Shown: positions 1 through 10,858 of the stretch, in pieces
How the letters are laid out: each line of letters opens with the position of its first letter
How positions within the stretch are numbered: the first letter of the stretch is position 1
Notes under the pieces: generated by a model
Database searches by the model: none
What the model saw: only the letters and a program-made list of their open reading frames with translations
What the model was told of the DNA's origin: nothing
DNA from: Gonatopus flavifemur
Lineage: Eukaryota > Arthropoda > Insecta > Hymenoptera > Dryinidae
Direction: 5' to 3'
DNA length: 64,000 nt
Assembly: GCA_018340375.1 (NCBI GenBank)
Contig: JAFFJZ010000030.1
Coordinates: 806,001 to 870,000 of the forward strand
Made by a program: the position numbers and the translations under genes

Positions 1-56
1 ATATGTATTTAATATAATCAAAATGTACGCTCCTCAGAGGAAATGAATTAAGTACC

Positions 57-979
57 TGTTTGGTACCTCGGAAATTTTTCTTTGATACAGCACTGTGTGA
101 CCGGTGAAATCAAATTGTTAAAATCATAAACAGTGCTCAAGTGGTAAGATATTCACAATCGAAATCTAAAAACTGGCAACCACGAATAGTGCCATATTGA
201 AATTTATGCCATCACCTCGTATAAGTGATACAATCGAATGGTTAATCGATTTATACAAAGGCACGATCTTTCCATCGAGTGAATAATTTCGTGTTGGACG
301 AAACGTTTAATCTCTTCCATCGAGGTATTGAGCATTTGAGCACAAATTGCTATTCATCCGTGACGTCATCATCTCTTCGTCATAGTGCGAGAGTCGAAAA
401 CATTTGTCATCGGCCATTTTGGAAATCTCGTGGCGTAGCAACACGCATGAAGCAACGCCATCACATCGAAAGAATCGACGCCAACGGCCATCTTGGAAGG
501 CTTCGCGGCGTAGTAATACACACATCGCATCATCATCGTGTACATCCACCACACTAAGAGGGCGCACATGCATACACGTCATCGTACTTCGAACAACAGG
601 CGTCCACACATTTGATTATTATATCGAACCAACAACAAGTAAATATCAATCCGTTTGTGTTCACATGGGCTTGTATGTCAACAGTCACAACGGTGAGTCT
701 CGTCAATCGAAAAAATCCTTTCATTTATCATATTCCTTCAGAATTTCTTAATCGGGGTGATTATCATGTAAGGTTAGTCTGTTAACGTTCAGATAAAACA
801 TTCAAATCAAATCTTAATCATTCCTTTTTTTTTACTAATTTCGAGTATACCAATTATGACACAGATGAACAGTAAGACGTGCCATTAATATTGCTTACTC
901 TCATTCGCATATTATATATCTGTTATTTGAATTCAAATTATTATTCTATCGTTGTTTTTTGAAATCAATTTGAATCAAA
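57..979 (+). repeat. 5' LTR-like end and leader of the BEL/Pao element
   Basis: The first ~39 bases match the start of the 3' LTR, with one A/G difference. After that no alignment to 6804-7077 is visible, and there is no AATAAA here although the 3' LTR has one. An imperfect tandem duplication with a period of about 74 bp starts at 411 and 485, both copies opening CGGCCAT.TTGGAA. Short open frames here look like chance. The Gag start at 980 follows an AT-rich leader. The LTR/leader border and the primer-binding site could not be placed. Confidence 0.5.
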
Positions 980-3150
980 ATGTCTAGAGAGGAGCAATTA
1001 TCCACCTTGAACAAGAAACGTGGTACAATCAAAACAAAGCTCACCAGGTTCGGTGGTTACCTACAATCTCTCGACGAAAACATAAATATTTTTGAATTAA
1101 AGGCGCGACTAGAGAAAGCCGAAAATACGTTAATCGAATTCGACAAAGTTCAAGAGGATATTGAATTATTACGAGATGTCGATGAATCCGACTTAGCATA
1201 TCGTGAACAGTTTGAGAAACAATACTATGAAACAATCGCGGATGCTAAACAATTAATATCTCAGTTTGATCACAGACCATCGACGGGAGCACAACGCGAC
1301 CCGCAGCAATCTAGTTCAAATCAAATCATTCGTAATCCAAACAGCGGTCCGCAAATTCGAGTCAAATTGCCGACTTTGCAATTGCCCGAGTTCGAGGGAA
1401 ACTATGATCAATGGCTTCATTTTCGCGATACTTTTAAAGCATTAATTCATGAAAATCAATCATTAACGAACGTTCAAAGATTTCACTATCTGAAATCTTG
1501 CCTTAAAGATAACGCTTTACAAGTAATCAGTTCATTGGAAACTACTGATGCCAATTATACCGTGGCTTGGAATGCTTTAGAAGAAAGATTTGGAAAACCT
1601 CGAGTCATCATTAACAGCCACGTTAACGCTTCGTTTGAGTTGCCACAGGTACCAAGGGAGTCCGGTTCTGCTCTTAGGAAATTGCATAATTCTATGGATC
1701 AGCATATTCGTTCATTGGAGGTCCTGGGTGAACCCGTTAATCAATGGGACACTCTAATCATACATCTCGTATCCAGTAAATTAGATTCTGCCTCTAAACG
1801 TGAATGGGAAAAGGCAGCAATGGCAATAAACGCTTCTCCAAAACTAACTGATTTTACAAAGTTTATTGATAATAGATGCCAATTTTTAGAAAGTTTGTCG
1901 GTAGACGCCCATTCAAGCAATAAAATTGAGACGTCTAATACGTCAACAAAACCCGTTTCCAATGTTGAACGAACGCGCTCACACGCAATCACAAATTCAA
2001 TCAAATGCGAATTTCGCAAAGGATCGCATTATGTATATAATTGCGCAGATTTTTCAAAACTTCCAGTCAAACAAAGGTTTTCAGAAGTTGAACGTTTGAA
2101 GCTTTGTTCAAATTGTTTACGCAATAACCACATGGTCAAGGAATGCAAATCCCGGGGATGTAAAATCTGTAATGCGAGACACAATTCTCTCCTTCATTTT
2201 TCTGACGTCAATCCAACGCGCGATAAACCTATCGTAATCAATAAAACCAACGTTTCGGTTCAAACCCCTGTTGAATCTCGCGCTCACGTGACGTCTACTC
2301 ACATCAGACATGATGCTTCGAATGCGTACGTATTATTGGTCACCGCGCAAGTTTTGATCTTTGACAATAACGGTACCTCTCATGTGTGCCGAGCGCTTTT
2401 AGATAACGGGTCTCAACCTAACTTCTTAACTCAAAATTTGCATAAAAAATTAGGGTTACCAACTTACAGCGCGAACGTCTCGGTGAATGGCATAAATCAC
2501 AGCATAACAAGTACCAATCAGCGAACTTACGCTACGATAAAATCAATGTACAACAATTACAAGTGCCAATTACCGTTTCATATTATACCCCAAATTACTG
2601 AAAATTCACCAGATCGAAATCTTAATATTTCAGATTATTCAATACCTTCTAACTTGTCACTAGCCGATCCGTTATTTCACGAATCAAATCAGATCGATTT
2701 ATTAATAGGAGCGAGCGTATTTTGGGACTTATTATGTGTCGGTCAGATCCAGTTAAACAAGAACAAATTGATTCTTCAGAAAACAAAGCTGGGGTGGATT
2801 ATATCGGGCCCTATCGCGCAAGGTAGTAATCGCTCAAATTCAAATTGTCATTCAGTCACTCAAAACAAGGTAATGGATCGGATAGAAAATTTTTGGCGAA
2901 TTGAAGAGTGCTTTGCAACGCCTGCACGCTCAGTTGAGGAAATTGAATGCGAAAAACTCTTCGAACGAACTACCGTTAGAGACGAATCGGGTCGATTCAT
3001 TGTTGAATTGCCATTTCGTAATAATGCGGATCAAATCGGAAATTCCATTGATGTGGCGTTTAAGCGTTTTTACTCACTTGAGAAAAGGTTTGAGAGGAAT
3101 CCCACTTTCAAATCCCTTATTGTAAATTTTATGAAGGAGTACGAGGATAT
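980..3150 (+). pseudogene. BEL/Pao Gag and protease part of the polyprotein
   Basis: The open frame begins at ATG 980 and runs to 3223, but the retroelement reading leaves this frame near 3150. The N-terminal ~110 residues are charged and helical. Residues ~130-310 match the DUF1759 Gag-like region (LPKLQLPEF-type start, here LPTLQLPEFEG, then W..FRD.F). Two zinc-knuckle-like Cys/His clusters follow at about residues 343-400; the first has Arg where its second Cys is expected, so it may not bind zinc. The retroviral-type protease motif LLDNGSQPNF (normally LLD.GSQ.SF) is near residue 475. Linker residues leading into the reverse transcriptase follow. The start is credible because no earlier in-frame ATG gives homology. 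Confidence 0.8.
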
Positions 3151-4915
3151 ATGTCACGTGTTCAACCGATTCTTGATAACAGTAATGGTGCATCATATTA
3201 TTTACCTCACCACGGTGTCGTGAGAGAATCAAGTTCTACAACCAAGTTACGGGTTGTCTTTGACGCCTCCTCGAAAACTACAAGCGACTTGTCTCTCAAT
3301 GACGTACTTAAGGTCGGTCCGGTCTTACAGGACGATCTTTTCACAATTTTGACAAGATTTCGCACCAAAAGGTATGCCATCATTGCTGACGTAGAAAAAA
3401 TGTACCGTCAGGTAAACTTGACAAAATCTCATAGAACATTTCAAAGAATTTTGTGGCGTGATGATGCAACCAAGCCAATTGAACACTATGAACTAAATAC
3501 CGTGACATATGGCATGGCACCCACTTCCTCCCTCGCTACTAAGAGTCTCCAAGAAACAACTACAGATTATACTGAACGGTATCCGAAAGCTTGCGAAATC
3601 ACATTTTTACGTGGACAATTTACATACGGGAGCTCATTCGATAGGGGAGGGAAAATCAATAGTGTCCGCGCTCGATGAGATATTAGAGTCGGGGGGATTT
3701 CATTTAAGAAAGTGGATGAGCAATGAGCCTCGGATATTGGAACACATTCGAAACCGATCGAGTAGCGTGAATCATGAGATATCATTGGACGAAGACGTAA
3801 GAACTTTGGGCTTGGTTTGGAACTCCCATGAAGATTCATTCCATTTTGATGTTCAAGAAAAAAGGGTAGACTCTCGTCAAGCTACCAAGCGATCGATATT
3901 ATCAGTTTTATCTCAGATCTTCGATCCACTTGGATTGATAAGCCCCATTATAGTAACAGCAAAAATAATTATGCAGAGGATATGGTCTTTAGGAATCGGA
4001 TGGGACGAATCTGTTCCCACGGATTTATTCACGAGTTGGTCTCGATTTTTGGAACAGGTGAAATACATCAATGATCTAAGTATCCCGCGCTGCGTTGTCC
4101 TTTCGGAGGACATGGAGGTCCAGATTCACGGCTTCTGTGACGCGTCCGAATCCGCTTATGGTGCAGCGATATACTTGCGTACTGCGAATTCGTGTGAGGA
4201 TATAAGCGTAAATTTGCTCTGCGCCAAATCACGAGTGGCACCGCTTAAGAGTATTAGTTTACCGCGTCTCGAATTGTGTGGGGCGCTTTCATTATCGCGA
4301 TTGTACTTAAGGGTTCTCCCAGCTTTGAAGCTGAAAATAGCTCAGGTGTATTTTTGGTGCGATTCTACGATCGTTTTGTCTTGGCTTCGGTGTGAACCTA
4401 ATCGTTTGAAAACATTCGTGGCCAATAGAGTCAGCGAAATACAGAACGCAACTAGTTCGGGTTTCTGGCATCACGTTAGCAGTGAGCAGAATCCTGCCGA
4501 TATTGTATCGCGGGGATCGACCGCTGAGAAATTAAAAAATGTGATCATTTGGTGGCAAGGCCCTGAGTGGCTGAAACAAGATTTTTTATTCTGGCCAATC
4601 AACAAAGACCTTGAATTGCCGGTCGCTCCGGAGCAGAGACGAACCACTTCAGTTGTTACTCTTAATACTATTGATCATGATGTATTTAATAGATTTTCAA
4701 CATTAAACAAACTTTCAAGGGTAGTTTCATATGCTATTCGTGTTTATTGCCATACGTTGAGAAAGGAAGCGCACCTTGCGCATAGGACTACCACTATTTC
4801 CTCTCAGGAACTTGATGACGCAATCTGTAGGCTGTCCAAAGTGGTTCAAGCTGCATCATTTGCGACCGAGATTCAATCTTTGAAGAGCAAAGGCAAGGTT
4901 CCTTCTTCAAGTTGA
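3151..4915 (+). pseudogene. BEL/Pao reverse transcriptase and RNase H, frameshifted
   Basis: The first piece (3151-~3600) shows YYLPHHGV, LRVVFDAS and DVEKMYRQV, fingers and palm of a Pao-type reverse transcriptase. The reading then passes to another frame near 3600, where FYVDN.H.G stands for the usual YVDD.L.G; the second catalytic aspartate is Asn, so activity would be lost even with an intact frame. Around 3660-4110 is the Pao connection domain (LGL.WN, FDPLGLISP). From ~4120 comes RNase H (GFCDASE.AYGAA, LPRLELCGA, FWCDSTI, NPADI.SRG). The part ends at an in-frame TGA (4913-4915), after which the protein homology continues. Confidence 0.85.
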
Positions 4916-6185
4916 TTGGTAACATTAGATCTGTTTCTTGACGACGACGAGCTGCTGAGGGTTGGCGGAGGATTAAAAAATTCCGAATTTGATTATCAAC
5001 GCAAACACCCCATTATAGTGCCTTCAAATCATTCATTCACTCGTCTCATAATTATGCTTGAACACGTTCGAAATTTGCATGCAGGTTTGCAAGGTACTTT
5101 GGCCGCTGTAAGAATTCGATTTTGGCCTTTAAATGCACGTAGCGTTACTAGAAGGGTACTACATAATTGTATGATATGTTTTAAGGTTAAGCCGAGTGAT
5201 CTTGAATATAAAATGGGTGATTCACCAAGATTGAGGGTTGAAGCAAATAGGCCTTTCTTGACCGTTGGCATAGACTTTGCAGGACCGCTGTATATTAAGG
5301 ACGGTAAAACTAGAAACCGGAAGATTATCAGGGTATACCTGTGCGTATTTGTGTGTTTCGCCTCCAAGGCGGTTCACCTGGAATTGGCCGATGATTTAAC
5401 ATCTAATTCATTTTTAAACGTTCTCAAACGCTTTGTCTCCCGTCGCGGTTTGTGTAAAATCATTTACACAGGTAATGGTAGCAATTTCGTTGGCGCCAAC
5501 AATGAATTGCAAGAGTTATATCCGTTGCTCAATGACATCGATAATAATACTGAAATATCCTCATTCTTGAGTTCTAATAACGTCGAGTGGAGATTCATAC
5601 CGCCCAGGGCACCGAACTTTGGTGGGCTTTGGGAGTCTTGCGTTAAATCCGCCAAGTACCATTTAAAGCGAATCGTCGGAAACGCTCATCTCACTTTCGA
5701 AGGGCTTTACACGGTCATCGCCCAGATTGAGGCGGTCCTAAGACTCCCGTCCCTTGTTGCCTCTTCCTTCTGACCCTCATGATTTTGAGCCATTGACACC
5801 TGGCCATTTTCTGATTGGCGAGGCTCTCACGGCCGTTCTTCAAGAAAGACTCACTGATGTTCCGGAAGGCAGACTTAATCACTATCAGCGACTACAGCGA
5901 ATACTGAAAGATTTCTGGACTCGTTGGCGGAACGAATATTCGAATCATCTCCAACAAAGATTTAAATGGAAGCAGGACGGTTCAAATGAAATCAGAGTTG
6001 GCCAAATGGTCATATTGAAGGATGATGATCTTCCACCCCTCAGCTGGAGAATGGGACGAATCGTGGACATCCATCCTGGCAGCGACGGAATTACGCGAGT
6101 TGTCAGCGTCAATACCCATAACGGTATTTTTAAGCGGCCGCTGTCTCGGATTTGCTTGTTACCAACCGAAGACGTTGGTCAATAA
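4916..6185 (+). pseudogene. BEL/Pao integrase and DUF5641 tail, frameshifted
   Basis: The reading continues in the same frame just after the TGA. It includes LLRVGGGL, the HHCC-like zinc region (H.R..H.G, C..C), the integrase core with VGIDFAGP, and FGGLWE...K. The second catalytic position reads TGNGSNF where these integrases have SDNGTNF, so that Asp is replaced by Gly. A frameshift near 5750 joins the core to a 5754-6185 stretch with LTPGHFLIG, RW..YQRLQRI.DFW.RW..EY-type residues and a WRMGRI end, the DUF5641 domain typical of BEL/Pao elements. The product would be inactive. Confidence 0.85.
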
Positions 6186-6764
6186 TAAGCTGAATTTGTT
6201 GGAGAAAATTTATAATTACTTATTATAATTCGTTTCCATTTGTATTACCAATTTGTAGGGTCAATCCTTCGTTTCCGTAAAGATGTTTTCACATCTTCAA
6301 CTTGAGACTAAAATATTATTTGGTTCAAACTTTATTAGTTATTTGAAATTCGATGTTGTATTATTAATGTTGCTGATTTTAATCAAAATCTGAGTAATCT
6401 CTTGAAATCAAGATATGTATTGCTATTCAATTCAGATTATTAGATTCTCTCTAAATTTGATTATCAGGTTGTCAAGGCTCAAAATAATTGTATTCATGAA
6501 GTGCTTTGAATTGAAATATTTTTATTTGAGATCAGTTGTTTAATGACAATTTCGAGCGTTTTTGTAATCACATATTTTTACTCTTAACATTGAACACGTA
6601 TGAAGATAATTGATCTTGTCATTTGGTTGCTTTCCATTGTGTTTAGCCATTGACTGTATTTTTTATCGTTCCTTTATACTCGATTGTTGATGGTTCCATA
6701 GCGTCATAAGGATAGTTCATGTATAATTGCTTGTTGAAAGCATAGCCTTTCAAGGGGGGCGGCA
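6186..6764 (+). other. BEL/Pao 3' untranslated stretch with polypurine tract
   Basis: There is no convincing gene in this AT-rich stretch. AAGGGGGGCGG at 6752-6762 lies two bases before the 3' LTR start TGTTTGG, the right place and composition for the plus-strand primer tract. Confidence 0.65.
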
Positions 6765-7077
6765 TGTTTGGTACCTCGGAAATTTTTCTTTGATACGGCA
6801 CTGACTCGCCATCTGGTGGCAATTTTAGTTTGTTCCTCGTTCCTCTGGTCTCCATGGCCATTCGCTTGGCGTCTATCACGAGAGACAGTCGACCGGTCCA
6901 CGCGTGCCGCTTTCGTTGATTTCAACATAAATTCTGTTACGAATAAACTCTAAATTATGAAACCAGCGTTTATCAATCGACTAACCTTCAGCTTATTCTA
7001 TCATCGGAAGAGAAAAAACGTAGGAATACGATATTCCTAACATCGTGCGTGAATGAAATTTTTCGCGTGTACGAACA
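6765..7077 (+). repeat. Putative 3' LTR of the BEL/Pao element
   Basis: It begins TGTTTGGTACC, directly after the polypurine tract, and is taken to end CGAACA before GTACC (7078-7082), which repeats the five bases left of the element. AATAAA lies at 6942-6947. A TATATAAAG at 7146-7154 is outside this limit, so an alternative is a longer LTR. The right end rests mainly on the 5-bp repeat. Confidence 0.55.
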
Positions 7078-7082
7078 GTACC

Positions 7083-7681
7083 AAGTGCTAAAACATCCAA
7101 TACAACATTTCTTGACAGTAAGTAATGGGCAAAATGAATTGAAACTATATAAAGCAAATATTAGTTCCTCTCTCCTCAGTATAAATTCATCAACTCTCAG
7201 TCTTAAACGGTAACGTCTTTTTGTCCCGCTCGTTAATGGTAACCATGAGTCATTCAAGCCCTGCGTATTTTAAAATGTTTTGATATATATTCAAGAAAAT
7301 CTGCAAAAATTTATGAACGTAGTTTGAGCAATCTATTTTGAGGGTCTACATTTTGAATTGCCAACAGATATTATTCGAACATGTATGTTCCAACATTCAT
7401 GGAACAAAACGAAGGGAAATGTGTGATTTCTATGGATTTTCAAGGACTTGAAGATTTTCGGAAAAAATAAAATAAAGCATGGTCTTCGAAAGAAACAGAT
7501 CGTGATTTTCGGAAGAAAAATACCACATCGTTGTTAGATGGAGAAAAAATATCAAATTTCAACGAGGGATAATAGTGTATTTTCCAAATTTGATTTTGGA
7601 TACTTTAACCTTCATACGTCAATTGCGTTCGGGGAGAGAGAACACGATAAAATGACACGATAGACGCTTCAACATGATTAT
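7083..7681. other. AT-rich stretch without a gene
   Basis: Short open frames on both strands show no family pattern. TATATAAAG at 7146-7154 is the only promoter-like string and has no coding region after it. Confidence 0.5.
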
Positions 7682-7683
7682 TA

Positions 7684-8942
7684 TCAGGTGTGCAAGTTGA
7701 AACTCGGCTTTAAGTTGGTTGCATGAAACAAAATATTTGAACGCATCCAATTCGTCCGCCATTTTGGATATATGTACTGTGGACATTGCAGTTGTCATAT
7801 CAGTCATTTTCAAGTAGTAATTTCCTGCGTATCAATTTCATGAGATGGATTTCAATAAGCAACATTTACGCCATTGTATTCTATTCTGTTTTCAAATGAA
7901 TAAAAATGCTGCCCAAGCTATGGAATTGATTAATATGACATTGGGTCGACATTCTGTGAGCCATTCAACAGTGAAAGAGTGGTTTACAAGATTTCGTAAT
8001 GGAAATTTCAGTCTTGAGAACGATCCACGTCCAGGTGCAATCAAAAAATTTGAGGATGAAGAACTTGAAGTTTCACTGAATGAAAATCCATGTCAAACTC
8101 AAGAAGAGCTTGCAGAACAGTTAGGAGTTACTCGTCAAGCAATTTCACTTCGATTGCATGCATTGGGAAAAACATAGAAGGAAGGAAAATAGGTTCCTCA
8201 TAAACTGACGGAAGAAAATAAAAGACAAAGAGTTGCCATTTGCATGAATTTGCTTTCTCGGTTCAAGAAGGAGAATTTTCTGCATAAAATCATTACGAGT
8301 GATGAAAAATGGATTTCGTACGACAATTCTAAACGTAGAAAAGCATGGGTTGATCCGGGCCATCTATCTACATCAGTTAAAAAACCGAATATTCATGCAA
8401 ATAAAGTTTTACTCTGTGTCTGGTGGGATTGCAAAGGAATCTACAACCTTCTCGAACCTGGCCAAACTATCACAGCTGAGCGTTACCGGGCCCAGCTGAT
8501 CAAAGTAAGTGATGCTCTGGAGGAGAAAAGACCATTTACGGGGCAAGGAAGGCGAAAAGTGATGCTGCTGCATGATAATTCACGTCCACATACAGCAAAA
8601 CCAACCCAGGAACTCATCTTCAATTGAGGCTGGGAAGTTGTACCTCATGCGGCATATTCACCAGACTTAGCTCCTTCTGATTATCACTTATTCAGATCAA
8701 TGTCGTCATATTTGAAGGAGCAGCACTTCATGAATATCGAAGATGTCCGGAAATGGCTGGATAACTATTTTGTTTCAAAACCACCAAGTTTCTATCGTGA
8801 AGGCATTTATCTACTACCGGATAAATGGCGGAAGATTGTAGATAATAACGGCGAATATTTTAATTGATAATTCTTGAAAAAAGTAGTTTTTAATGAAATT
8901 GAATTTGACAAAAAAAAGCCGAGTTTCAACTTGCACATCTAA
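7684..8942 (+). mobile_element. mariner transposon, inactive
   Basis: Inverted ends match over about 28 bp (GTGCAAGTTGAAACTCGGCT near 7689 and its complement near 8935). TA flanks both sides (7682-7683 and 8943-8944), the mariner target. The length of 1259 bp is normal for mariner, and a transposase reading fills the middle. Confidence 0.9.
7845..8867 (+). pseudogene. mariner transposase with three in-frame stops
   Basis: A single frame of 341 codons carries the whole transposase. It has an N-terminal helix-turn-helix half (AAQAMELIN, VSHSTVKEWF.RFR.G.F), then a second (QEELAEQLGVT). The DDE/D core shows SDEKW, HDNSRPH and SPDLAPSDYHLF; the last two acids are 34 residues apart, the mariner DD34D pattern. 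It is broken by TAG at 8175-8177, TAG at 8190-8192 (in place of a Trp) and TGA at 8625-8627, with the natural stop at 8865-8867. No frameshift is seen, so decay is by point mutation. It resembles mariners common in ants, bees and other insects. Confidence 0.9.
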
Positions 8943-8944
8943 TA

Positions 8945-10142
8945 CATTAGAATGCAAAGTTGCACTGAGAAAAGAGTTTGTTTGTGACAGAGTAAAAAGA
9001 CTTATTCATCGTAAACAAACTATCATTTGGGTCAAACAAAATTTGTTAATAGTTGACAAACCGTATTTGATTGAAATACATTTGGAATTTTTTTTTCTAA
9101 ATGTAGGAGCTGTATATTACCGAAGTTTGAATCGTTTATTGAAACGAATCAACAATCGAACCAAACAGCACCGAAAGTTCTCAAAACGTTCCAGAAACGT
9201 GTCAATACCCTGGTGGAAATATTTCTCTGAGAATTTTTGAGCATTTCTGGAAAACTCTCAAAATTTGTTGGTTCACAACAGCACGTTTTCGAATGTGCTA
9301 GTTTAGAACACGTTTTGGGGACGTCCCAAGCAGCAGAACCACGTAAATAGAGGATTCATAGCATATTCTTGTAACATGCATTTGGTGCAGTTAAACACGT
9401 TCGAATCATCTTTATGTACGTTCACGAAAATGAACGTTCTATGAACGTGCCATCCCAGTGAGCACACTTACGTAAATGTCACATCAAAGTTCCATAACGT
9501 TAAGTAACCAGTTACGTAACTTGGGAGTCACATGTGAGTCACATGAGACTCACAATTTCCTACTCAATTACATAACTATGTGAGGAACAATGTTACATCA
9601 CAGTTACGTAAATAAAAAGATTTTTCACGTGACCAGTGCATAAGTGTAACGTGACGGCGATATCATGTCAATACTAAAGAATCATATAATCATCACATAA
9701 AAATTCCAATTCTTTCGTGATCACATCCCAGCAAATACTGAACGTAACATTGATGTAACTACCACGTACCCAGGTAACAACACAGCATGTTGAAGCGCTT
9801 TGGAAACGCGTTGCTACTTGGATTAACTATGACACATATGGTAATAGGTCACTGTCGATATTCACTAGATATGTACCGGAAAAAAAACTCTTCTGAACAC
9901 CCAACTATAGAGAAATAGTTTGACATTCCCCAAATTATCCGACACTCCCCTAACGAATGCATAACAAAAATGGCAAGTTATGTTTTCTTAAAATCACTTG
10001 CTTATGTCACTGATACATAACATAGAAGTAACAAATTGCTACGAAATATAAGCATAAAATATTATATCATTGTTACATCACATATACGTAACAGAGTCAC
10101 TTGTGATTTCTGTGTTATGTAACATTTACATATGGTGTTCAC
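8945..10142. other. Repeat-derived stretch without a gene
   Basis: Nothing codes here. From ~9454 to ~10142 short palindromic motifs (TTACGTAA-, CACATGTGA-like) recur, and the two ends are loosely inverted (GTGAGCACACTTACGTAAATGT against the complement of the stretch ending at 10141). It may be an old non-autonomous DNA element of about 690 bp. The 8893-9240 open frame overlaps the mariner end and is spurious. Confidence 0.35.
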
Positions 10143-10144
10143 TA

Positions 10145-10396
10145 CACGGGAAGAAGAAAACAGCACTGGTTACTGTTCATAACAGCAATCAGTTGGAAAA
10201 CAAATGAAAACACGCTTGGATGATAGAGGTTAGCGCGATTACAGTGATGTGTACTGCAGTTAAATTCGTCAATGCTGCTTGGACATTAACGGTTACTGGG
10301 AGACGCAGTAATGAACGGCGTGAATTTGATTTTTCATTATTTTTCAATGAATTACTGCGATTCACAGTAACCATTGCTGTTTTCTTTTTTCCGTGT
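10145..10396. repeat. Tc1/mariner-type MITE with TA target
   Basis: Ends of about 45 bp are inverted copies (CACGGGAAGAAGAAAACAGC against CACGGAAAAAAGAAAACAGC), flanked by TA at 10143-10144 and 10397-10398. The 252-bp length and no open frame fit a non-autonomous element. Confidence 0.85.
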
Positions 10397-10398
10397 AG

Positions 10399-10671
10399 GA
10401 TGGAATGTTTTTTGCTGTAACAAATGAATATAACCAAGTAACATGTCCACAGTACTTTACCAGTACTTTCGTGTTACCTGGGGTTGTTCACACATGGCAT
10501 GGTACGTTTTCAAAACGTTCTCGATACGTTGTATGAAAACCTCTACCAATATAAAGCTTCAAATGACAATCCTGAAAACAATATTCAATATTTTGTTATA
10601 CCCAACCATGTACCCAATTCAACTTGTATAAAACTCATGTACATGTTCACAGTATGCAGTATAATACAGTA
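10399..10671. other. Unassigned spacer
   Basis: Low-complexity AT-rich DNA. It ends in repeated CAGTAT/ACAGTA strings next to the Tc1 target TA; no gene is seen. Confidence 0.4.
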
Positions 10672-10858
10672 TACAGTGCGAGACAAAAAGATAGGCCATC
10701 CATCGTTTTTATTGAATTTATAATATATATGCAAGATAATGTATATTTTGTGCACCGAATATATTGGTCTTCCTATTATGTGTAAACCCACGGCGAATCA
10801 GTTCAGCTGAATGGTACGTGCGAATGTTGTAGAAACAAATGTAAATATGAGCTATGAC

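Larger units (their letters stand above)
57..7077 (+). mobile_element. Degenerate BEL/Pao LTR retrotransposon
   Basis: The order Gag (DUF1759-like), zinc knuckles, aspartic protease, reverse transcriptase, Pao-type RNase H, integrase and DUF5641 is the BEL/Pao order. GTACC at 52-56 and again at 7078-7082 flanks a TG...CA element and is a plausible 5-bp target duplication. The first ~39 bases at 57 recur at 6765 with one mismatch, but the LTRs diverge after that. The polyprotein is broken by several frameshifts and one stop, so this copy cannot make a full product. The internal order is certain; the outer limits are less so. Confidence 0.85.

Noticed and set aside
279..751. Small frames on both strands in the BEL/Pao leader
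   Set aside because: Overlapping frames in opposite directions over an imperfect tandem duplication, without family resemblance.
7146..7154. TATATAAAG as a promoter
   Set aside because: No coding region follows and the spacing fits nothing. It may be part of a longer LTR or chance.
8893..9240. 115-codon frame after the mariner
   Set aside because: It starts inside the mariner right end and is rich in A-run codons; no homology.
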